NCBI GenBank assembly: GCA_963839685.1
Contig: CAWIVS010000002.1
Coordinates: 1 to 64,000, forward strand
DNA: 64,000 bases
DNA from: CADEED01 sp963839685
GTDB taxonomy: Bacteria; Pseudomonadota; Gammaproteobacteria; Steroidobacterales; Steroidobacteraceae
Reading direction: 5' to 3'
A model generated the notes under the pieces. That model saw only the letters and a list, made by a program, of their open reading frames with translations, ran no database searches and was not told the origin of the DNA. The translations under genes were made by a program, and so were the position numbers. This document shows, piece after piece, positions 57,839-64,000 of the stretch. Numbering within the stretch: the stretch's first letter is position 1; each line of letters begins with the position of its first letter.

Positions 57839-60493
57839 ATGCAGCCGGTAAGAGTGATTCTCGTCGAAGACGTGCCAACCGAGGCGGAAATCGCCGTTCG
57901 GCACCTCGAAGCCGGGGGATTCTCATGCACGTGGCAGCGCGTGGATTCCGAAGCCATGCTGCGGCGCACGCTGCTCGAAACCAGGCCGGATCTCATCCTT
58001 TCCGATTTCACGTTGCCCGGTTTCGACGGACTGGCCGCGCTCGAGGTGGCGCGCGAAGTCGCGCCCGACACGCCGTTCATTTTCCTGTCGGGAACGCTCG
58101 GTGAAGAACGCGCCATCGAGGCTTTGCAGCGCGGCGCCTACGACTACGTGCTCAAGACCAACATGGTGCGGCTCGCACCGGCCGCACGCCGTGCGCTCAA
58201 CGAAGCCGAAACCCGGCGCACCCGGCTGCGCCTCGAACAGCAATTGCGTGACATCGTTGTCACCTCGCAGGACTGGATCTGGGAACATGATCCCGACGGC
58301 CGCTTCACCTTCTGCAGCGATTCGGTGCGCGCCACCCTCGGCTATTCGCCCGAAGAGATCCTGGGCACCCAGGCCTCGCAGTACGTGCATCCCGAGGACC
58401 TGGCGGCGCTCGACTTCGCCATGCACGCCCTCGGTCCCAACCAACGCACCGCCACCAACCTGCAAGCCCGCTGGCGGCATCGCAATGGCAGTTACCGCTG
58501 GCTGGAACGAAACATGCTGGTGCTGCTGGGGGCGAACGGACTGATCACCGGTTACCGAGGCAGCGAACGCGACTTCACCGACCGCCGGAGCCAGGAAAAA
58601 CGCATCAGCCGCCTGACGCGTGTGCTCAGGATGCTCTCTGGCGTCAATGGCGCCCTGGTGCGCATCCGGCAACGGCGCGAAATTCTCGTGGAGGCATGTC
58701 GCCTGGCGACCACCGAAGGCGGATACGCCAGCGCCCAGGTCGCACTCATCGAACCGGGGACTCGCACGGCGCGACCCGCCGCCTGGTCGGGCAGTGTCGA
58801 TCAGCAGATGATCCAGCAGCATACGTACCGGATTGCGGACTCCGCCGAGGAGGACACCAGCGTCATCGGCCGTGTCCTGCGTAGCGGCATGTCGCTGGTG
58901 TGTAACGACCTGCAGTCGCTGGAAATGTCACTCGCCGCACGCACGGCGCTGCTCGACGCGGGCTTTCGCAGTGCCGTGGCACTGCCGTTGCTGGTGGATC
59001 GCACGCCGGTGGGCGCCCTCATGCTCACCTCGTATGACATAGGCGTCGTGAGCGACGAAGAGCTGCGCATGTTGCGCGAGCTGGTCGCCAACCTGTCCTT
59101 CGGCCTGCAGTACCTGCACAAGGAAGATGAAATCCGCTTCCTGTCCTACTTCGACCCGCTCACCAGTCTCGCCAAGCGTGGCCTGTTCTGCGAGCGCGTG
59201 GTGCGCGCGCTCGAGCCGCGCATCGGGAGGCGAGGAACACCGGCGGTGGCCGTGCTCGACATCGAACAGCTTTCGACCATCAACGATTCTTTCGGCCGTC
59301 ACGCCGGCGACCTGCTGTTGCAGCAGGTGGCCGACCGCCTGAAACGTCATTTCGATTCGACCGAGTTGCTGGCGCACTTCGGCGCCGGCACCTTCGGCGT
59401 GATCATGGAAGCGGCGCGCGACGAGGACGAGGCGTTCCACTGGATGCGCGAGCAGATCATGGACGTGTTCCGTGCCCCTTTCACGGTCGACGCCCGCGGT
59501 ATCCCGGTCGATGTGAAATGCGGGTTCGCCCGTTATCCGGACAATGGCAGTGACGCCAACGCGCTGGTGCAGAACGCCGAGGCGGCACTGCGGGGAGCGA
59601 AGAGCAGCGGCGAGAAATACCTGCACCATCGGCTCGAGTTGTCCGCCGCGGTGGTCTCGCGCATGACCATGGAGCATCGATTGCGCGCCGCGGTCGAACA
59701 CCAGGACTTCGTGCTCCATTACCAGCCCAAGTACGACGTGCGTACGCACGAGATGCGCGGGCTCGAAGCGCTGCTGCGCTGGCGCGACCCGGAAGCCGGC
59801 CTGGTGGCGCCAGGCGTGTTTCTCTCGCTGATGGAATCGAGCGGGCTCATCGTGCCGCTGGGTGACTGGATCCTCCGCCAGGCCTCAGCCGACCTGCGTC
59901 GCTGGCAAGCCGCGGGATTCGTACCCGGGCGCGTCGCCGTCAACATCTCGCCGGTGCAGTTGCGCCTTCGCGCCTTCGCCGATCACCTGATCGACGTGGT
60001 CGGGGAATGGCGCAGCGAAGACATCGGCATCGACATCGAAATCACCGAGGGCGTGCTGATCGACGATGTGAGTTCGGCCGTTTCGCAGCTGCGCATGTTG
60101 CGACGTTCGGGCGTACGAGTCGCCATCGACGACTTCGGTACTGGTTATTCCTCGCTGAGTCGCCTGTCAGAACTGCCGGTCGACATGCTCAAGATCGATC
60201 GCAGCTTCGTGGCGCAACTGGGCACCAGTGGCGCCGGTCGCACGCTGGTCGAGACCATCATCGCGCTCGGCAAGGCGTTCAAGATGACGACGCTCGCGGA
60301 GGGCGTGGAAACTTCCGAGCAACTCGAGATGCTGGCGCACATGAGCTGCGACCAGTCGCAGGGATACCTGCACGGCCGGCCGCTCGCCGCGGCTGACCTT
60401 GAACCCATGCTGAAGCGCGCACACGTGCAGACCACATTGCAGAGAAGTAATGGGGCGAACCACGAAAGAACGGCGTCGATCAACAGCGGTTGA
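57839..60493 (+). CDS. REC-PAS-GAF-GGDEF-EAL protein (likely c-di-GMP phosphodiesterase)
   Basis: 884 residues. Receiver about 1-120 (Asp in LILSDFTLPG), PAS about 135-255, GAF about 280-430, GGDEF about 440-600, EAL about 615-870. The GGDEF site reads AHFGAGTFGV instead of GGDEF, so diguanylate cyclase activity is doubtful. The EAL site is intact: GLEALLRWRDP, DDFGTGYSSLSRL and KIDRSFVAQ, including the loop-6 residues needed for hydrolysis. Divergent from the REC-HK gene, so it is the likely target of phosphorelay signalling that lowers c-di-GMP. GAGAGGAAAAG precedes the ATG. Confidence 0.92.
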   Translation: MQPVRVILVEDVPTEAEIAVRHLEAGGFSCTWQRVDSEAMLRRTLLETRPDLILSDFTLPGFDGLAALEVAREVAPDTPFIFLSGTLGEERAIEALQRGAYDYVLKTNMVRLAPAARRALNEAETRRTRLRLEQQLRDIVVTSQDWIWEHDPDGRFTFCSDSVRATLGYSPEEILGTQASQYVHPEDLAALDFAMHALGPNQRTATNLQARWRHRNGSYRWLERNMLVLLGANGLITGYRGSERDFTDRRSQEKRISRLTRVLRMLSGVNGALVRIRQRREILVEACRLATTEGGYASAQVALIEPGTRTARPAAWSGSVDQQMIQQHTYRIADSAEEDTSVIGRVLRSGMSLVCNDLQSLEMSLAARTALLDAGFRSAVALPLLVDRTPVGALMLTSYDIGVVSDEELRMLRELVANLSFGLQYLHKEDEIRFLSYFDPLTSLAKRGLFCERVVRALEPRIGRRGTPAVAVLDIEQLSTINDSFGRHAGDLLLQQVADRLKRHFDSTELLAHFGAGTFGVIMEAARDEDEAFHWMREQIMDVFRAPFTVDARGIPVDVKCGFARYPDNGSDANALVQNAEAALRGAKSSGEKYLHHRLELSAAVVSRMTMEHRLRAAVEHQDFVLHYQPKYDVRTHEMRGLEALLRWRDPEAGLVAPGVFLSLMESSGLIVPLGDWILRQASADLRRWQAAGFVPGRVAVNISPVQLRLRAFADHLIDVVGEWRSEDIGIDIEITEGVLIDDVSSAVSQLRMLRRSGVRVAIDDFGTGYSSLSRLSELPVDMLKIDRSFVAQLGTSGAGRTLVETIIALGKAFKMTTLAEGVETSEQLEMLAHMSCDQSQGYLHGRPLAAADLEPMLKRAHVQTTLQRSNGANHERTASINSG

Positions 60494-60570
60494 CATGTTG
60501 CGACAACATTTCTGCCGGGGGGAACGCGGGACCCACCGGCTGATCTACACTTGTCAGCACTCACGCTGGA

Positions 60571-61884
60571 TTGGAAACATCATTGCTCAAACAACTCACC
60601 CGCGCACGCCTCATATGGCTCGTTGCTCTCGTCCTCATCGTCCTGTTCGTGCTCTATCGTTGTACGGCCGGCGATGACGGCGCGCCGGATTACCAGACCT
60701 CGGTCGCGGAAAAAGCCAACGTCGTTTCGCGTGTCAGCACGTCGGGCAGCCTGCAGGCGGTCGTGACCGTCGATGTCGGCAGCCAGGTTTCAGGGCGCAT
60801 CCAGGATCTGTACGCAGATTTCAATTCCAAGGTGAAGAAGGGCGAGCTGATCGCCAAGATCGATCCGTCGCTGTTCCAGACGGCAGTGGCGCAGGCCGAG
60901 GCCAACGTGATGGCGGCGCGTGCCAACGTGCTGCGGCTGCAGGTGACCGCCGAAGACTCCGAGCGCCAGGCCAAGCGCGCCTCCGAGGTGTTCGCGCAAC
61001 GGCTCATCTCCGAGACCGAGCGCGACAATGCGGAAGCGACCGCGCGCGCGGCGCTCGCGTCGGTGGAGCAGGCCAAGGGTCAGCTCGCGCAGGCGCGCGC
61101 GCAGCTCGACCAGGCAAGTACCAACCTGCGCTACACGGACATCCTCTCGCCCACCGACGGCGTGGTGATTTCGCGCGCGGTGAACGTGGGCCAAACCGTC
61201 GCGGCCTCGCTGCAGGCACCGATAATCTTCACCATCGCGCAGGACCTGCGAAAGATGGAAGTGCACACCAACGTGGCCGAGTCCGACATCGGCAGGCTCC
61301 AGCCGGGCATGAGAGTGTCGTTCACCGTCGATGCTTATCCTGGTGAACCGTTTCGCGGCTCGATTCGCGACATTCGCAACGCACCGCAGGTGGTGCAGAA
61401 CGTGGTCACCTACGACGCGGTCATCGACGTTGCCAACGATGAGCTCAAGCTCAAGCCCGGCATGACGGCCACCGTGAGCGTTGTGACCGATCGTCGCAGC
61501 GACGTACTCGCCATTCCCAACGCCGCGTTGCGCTTTCGGCCCGAGACAGTCGGCGCGGCGGGACAACGCGCTCCGGCAGGCCAGGCGGCGAATGCCGGAG
61601 GTGGTGGCGTGCGCGAGCGGCAACCCGGGTCGCAGGGCGGCTGGTCGCGAGGCGGCGATGGCGAGGAGGGCGGGCGAGAGCCCGTGAAGCGCACGGTCTA
61701 CGTGCTGGTGAACGGCGAGCCCGCGCCGCGAGAAGTCTCGACCGGCATCACCGACGGCCGCGTGACGGAGATCACCGCTGGTGATCTCAAGGAAGGCGAG
61801 AGCGTCATCGTGTCGAGCGGCAGCCAGAATCCCAACCAGCAACGCGGCCAGGGTCAGCGTGGCGGTGGCTTCCGCATCCTCTGA
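60571..61884 (+). CDS. macA: MacA-type periplasmic adaptor (membrane fusion protein)
   Basis: HlyD/MacA-family adaptor of 437 residues with a TTG start. An N-terminal membrane anchor (LIWLVALVLIVLFVLYRC) precedes the lipoyl half DVGSQVSGRIQDLYADFNSKVKKGELIAKID, an alpha-hairpin rich in Ala and Gln (about 90-175), then beta-barrel LRYTDILSPTDGVVISRAVNVGQ. The C-terminal part has an extra Gly/Arg-rich insert before VKRTVYVLVNGEPAPREV. It links a MacB-type ABC transporter to a TolC-like outer-membrane channel, which is not in the window. Its TGA overlaps the ATPase ATG by one base. Confidence 0.9.
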   Translation: METSLLKQLTRARLIWLVALVLIVLFVLYRCTAGDDGAPDYQTSVAEKANVVSRVSTSGSLQAVVTVDVGSQVSGRIQDLYADFNSKVKKGELIAKIDPSLFQTAVAQAEANVMAARANVLRLQVTAEDSERQAKRASEVFAQRLISETERDNAEATARAALASVEQAKGQLAQARAQLDQASTNLRYTDILSPTDGVVISRAVNVGQTVAASLQAPIIFTIAQDLRKMEVHTNVAESDIGRLQPGMRVSFTVDAYPGEPFRGSIRDIRNAPQVVQNVVTYDAVIDVANDELKLKPGMTATVSVVTDRRSDVLAIPNAALRFRPETVGAAGQRAPAGQAANAGGGGVRERQPGSQGGWSRGGDGEEGGREPVKRTVYVLVNGEPAPREVSTGITDGRVTEITAGDLKEGESVIVSSGSQNPNQQRGQGQRGGGFRIL

Positions 61885-62603
61885 TGACCGCTCTCATACA
61901 GCTGAATGATCTCGCCAAGATCTATCAGTCGGGCGACACCGACTTCGCAGCCCTGCACGATGTGAATCTGACGATAGAGCCCGGCGAATTGGTGGCCATC
62001 ACCGGTTCTTCGGGATCCGGCAAGTCCACACTCATGAATCTGCTGGGCTGTCTCGATTCGCCCACACGCGGCAACTATCTGCTCGGTGGTCGGGACGTGG
62101 CGCAGCTGTCGCGTGTCGAACTGGCGCGCGTGCGCAATGAGCAGATCGGCTTCGTGTTCCAGAATTTCAACCTGCTGGCGCGAACTTCGGCGGCCGAGAA
62201 TGTCGAGCTGCCGCTGATCTACGCCAAGGTGCCGCCGGCCGAGCGACATCGGCGCTCGCGCGAAGCGCTGGAGCGCGTGGGTCTCGCGCATCGCGCCGGG
62301 CACCATCCCTCGCAGCTTTCCGGTGGCCAGCAGCAGCGCGTTGCCATCGCACGGGCACTGGTGACGCGGCCGCCATTGATTCTCGCGGATGAGCCCACCG
62401 GGAACCTCGACTCGGCCACGAGCACCGAAATCATGAAGCTCCTGGCCGAGCTGCAACGCTCGGGAATGACCATCATCTTCGTTACCCACGAGGCGGATAT
62501 CGCCGCGTACGCCGCACGCAAGCTCGCGCTCAAGGACGGCGCCATCATCAGCGACGCGCGACAGCAGCCGGTGCACGCGCCCATCGCGGAAGCTCTCGCA
62601 TGA
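61884..62603 (+). CDS. ABC transporter ATP-binding protein (MacB/LolD type)
   Basis: A 239-residue ATPase. Walker A is ITGSSGSGKSTLMN, signature LSGGQQQRVAIARALV, Walker B LILADEPTGNLD and switch His in IFVTHEAD. The linker VFQNFNLLARTSAAENVELPLIYAKVP is characteristic of the MacB/LolD/FtsE group. It is between the adaptor and the permease with overlaps of one and four bases, so the three are one tripartite efflux operon. Encoded as separate ATPase and permease, unlike E. coli MacB where they are fused. Confidence 0.93.
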   Translation: MTALIQLNDLAKIYQSGDTDFAALHDVNLTIEPGELVAITGSSGSGKSTLMNLLGCLDSPTRGNYLLGGRDVAQLSRVELARVRNEQIGFVFQNFNLLARTSAAENVELPLIYAKVPPAERHRRSREALERVGLAHRAGHHPSQLSGGQQQRVAIARALVTRPPLILADEPTGNLDSATSTEIMKLLAELQRSGMTIIFVTHEADIAAYAARKLALKDGAIISDARQQPVHAPIAEALA

Positions 62604-63832
62604 TCAGCGCCGGCGAAACCCTGCGACTCGCCGCACGTGCGCTGCGGCGGAACAAGCTGCGTTCCTTCCTGACCACCCTGGGCATCATCATCGGCGTGGG
62701 TGCGGTGATCTTCATCCAGTCGATCGGCGAGGGTGCCAAGTCGCGCGTGCGCGCGCAGATCGAAAGCGCCGGTACCAACATCGTCATGTTGTTCTCCGGT
62801 TCGAGCTCCGGTCCCGGAGGCCGAGGCGGCTTTGGCTCGCAGCCGACCATCACCTGGGAAGATTTGCGCGCCATTCAGACCGAGCTGCCTTCGGTGGCGG
62901 CGGTGGCGCCGCAGATCAATGCGAGCCAGCCGGTGATCTCCGAGACCAGCACCTGGAACACGCAGATCACGGGCACGACGCCCGACTACTTCACCATCCG
63001 CAACTGGCCGGTGGCCAATGGCCAGTTGTTCACCGCCTCCGACCAGGCGAGCGCGGCGAAGAACGCCGTGATCGGTCAGACCGCGGCCGAGAACCTCTTC
63101 GGGCCGGGCGTCGATCCCATCGGGCAGATCGTGCGGATACGCGATGCGCCATTCACGATTGTGGGAGTGCTCGAGCGCAAGGGCCAGAACGCCATGGGCG
63201 TGGACCAGGACGACGGACTCTTTATTCCTCTGTCGGCGTTCCAGACCCGCATGCAGCGCGGTCTGGGAAAATTCGTGCCGGGTCGTATCGCGGTCAGCGC
63301 CGTGTCGCCCGAGGCGATTCCGCGCGTGCGTCAGGAAATCTCGCAGCTGCTGCGCGAACGGCACCGGCTCGGGGATGACGAGGAGGACGATTTCACCACC
63401 AGCAGCATGGCCGAGATGACCAGCATGCTGACCTCGACACAGGACACCCTGACGCTGCTGCTCATGGCGATTGCGCTGGTGTCGCTGGTGGTGGGCGGCA
63501 TTGGCGTCATGAACATCATGCTGGTGTCGGTCACCGAACGCACCCGCGAGATCGGCATCCGCATGGCGGTGGGCGCGCAACCCGCGGACATCATGGCGCA
63601 GTTCCTGGTCGAAGCGTTGGTTCTGTCCGCCATTGGTGGCGCACTCGGGGTGATCTTCGGCGTGGGCGCGGGGCGCTTCATCGCCCCGCTGTTCGGCTGG
63701 ACCATGGAGACCAAGACGCAGATCGTCTTCATCGCACTCGGCGTGAGCGCCGGCGTCGGCATCGTGTTCGGCTTGTATCCGGCTCGCAAGGCGTCGCGTC
63801 TCGATCCCATCGAGGCACTGCGCTACGAGTGA
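62600..63832 (+). CDS. ABC transporter permease (MacB/FtsX type)
   Basis: A 410-residue permease. The first helix (SFLTTLGIIIGVGAVIFIQSIGEG) is followed by a large periplasmic MacB_PCD domain (about 50-270), then three helices in the FtsX domain: LLLMAIALVSLVVGGIGVMNIMLVSVTERTREIG, SAIGGALGVIFGVGAG and QIVFIALGVSAGVGIVFGLYPARKASRLDPIEALR. The ERTREIGIR and ARKASRLDPIEALR sequences are diagnostic of MacB. It should export macrolide-like compounds, peptides or virulence lipids; substrate unknown. Confidence 0.93.
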   Translation: MISAGETLRLAARALRRNKLRSFLTTLGIIIGVGAVIFIQSIGEGAKSRVRAQIESAGTNIVMLFSGSSSGPGGRGGFGSQPTITWEDLRAIQTELPSVAAVAPQINASQPVISETSTWNTQITGTTPDYFTIRNWPVANGQLFTASDQASAAKNAVIGQTAAENLFGPGVDPIGQIVRIRDAPFTIVGVLERKGQNAMGVDQDDGLFIPLSAFQTRMQRGLGKFVPGRIAVSAVSPEAIPRVRQEISQLLRERHRLGDDEEDDFTTSSMAEMTSMLTSTQDTLTLLLMAIALVSLVVGGIGVMNIMLVSVTERTREIGIRMAVGAQPADIMAQFLVEALVLSAIGGALGVIFGVGAGRFIAPLFGWTMETKTQIVFIALGVSAGVGIVFGLYPARKASRLDPIEALRYE

Positions 63833-63893
63833 AGCCGACTGATGGGACGGCGCTTATACTGGCGCCTCACTACATTCCGAGAGCCGTGTCGCC

Positions 63894-64000
63894 ATGATGA
63901 ATCGCCGACAACTCCTGACGGCCGCGGGGGCGGCTGTCTCGCCCCTGATCGTCCCTTCGCGCGCCTGGGGCTCGAACAGCCGCATTCGCGTGGGACAGAT
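63894..64000 (+). CDS. Tat-exported protein, N-terminus only (Gfo/Idh/MocA-like)
   Basis: The first 35 or so residues are visible: MMNRRQLLTAAGAAVSPLIV then PSRAWGSNSRIRVGQ. NRRQLL is a twin-arginine signal, and SRIRVGQ at the cleavage site matches the start of the Rossmann fold in Tat-exported Gfo/Idh/MocA oxidoreductases. The remainder is outside the window, so the identification rests on this fragment alone. A TATACT-like box (CTTATACT) lies about 40 bases upstream. Confidence 0.6.
   Translation, partial: MMNRRQLLTAAGAAVSPLIVPSRAWGSNSRIRVGQ

Overview
The window is a high-GC chromosomal segment of a gammaproteobacterium. The run thrS-infC-rpmI-rplT-pheS-pheT-ihfA-merR, the aspC|uvrB pair, tamA-tamB and tRNAs with encoded CCA all fit that class. 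Gene content (Ku/LigD, exported PaoABC-like molybdoenzyme, DUF3300/DUF2950, many exported hydrolases) suggests a free-living Steroidobacter/Nevskia/Xanthomonad-like lineage; this placement is inference.

Layout. 1-5 kb: DUF2784 and Na+/H+ antiporter genes, an epoxide hydrolase and a broken DUF222-HNH gene. 5.1-10.4 kb: a three-subunit molybdenum hydroxylase (Moco, FAD, 2Fe-2S) plus exported cupin, divergent from a LysR regulator. 10.5-15.7 kb: aldo/keto reductase, a four-gene exported metal-binding cluster (MerT/MerP-like), an AI-2E family transporter and aspartate aminotransferase. 15.8-23.2 kb: uvrB and tamA-tamB. 23.4-29 kb: ECF sigma plus Ser/Thr kinase, an RraA-like exported protein and a PepSY membrane protein. 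29.1-31.6 kb: tRNA-Val(GAC), then a small island with a HigBA toxin-antitoxin pair, closed by a duplicate of the tRNA 3' half. 31.7-36.9 kb: iron-permease-like protein, LigD, Ku and a Gfo/Idh/MocA oxidoreductase. 37-44.3 kb: the translation cluster. 44.3-48.7 kb: DUF2950, DUF3300 and a sodium:solute symporter. 48.9-56.4 kb: small exported proteins, a methyltransferase, tRNA-Pro(GGG), a trypsin-like protease, a PAS histidine kinase and a class-C-type serine hydrolase. 56.4-60.5 kb: REC-histidine kinase divergent from a REC-PAS-GAF-GGDEF-EAL protein. 60.6-63.8 kb: MacA/MacB-like efflux operon. The window ends in a Tat-exported protein start.

A dominant property is about 25 single-base reading-frame breaks in some fourteen genes, including the normally indispensable pheT and thrS and the near-universal uvrB. 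Each protein resumes cleanly in another frame, and two of the four breaks in pheT lie in G6 runs. Residual sequencing or assembly indels are the best explanation, so I give whole-gene spans and approximate break positions.

Most notable for follow-up: the tRNA-Val island with three tRNA 3'-end copies and GGGGACAC repeats; the regulator-less metal cluster; the GGGGACATTCCT inverted-repeat family; the sigma/kinase pair; and the group of two-component proteins without obvious partners.
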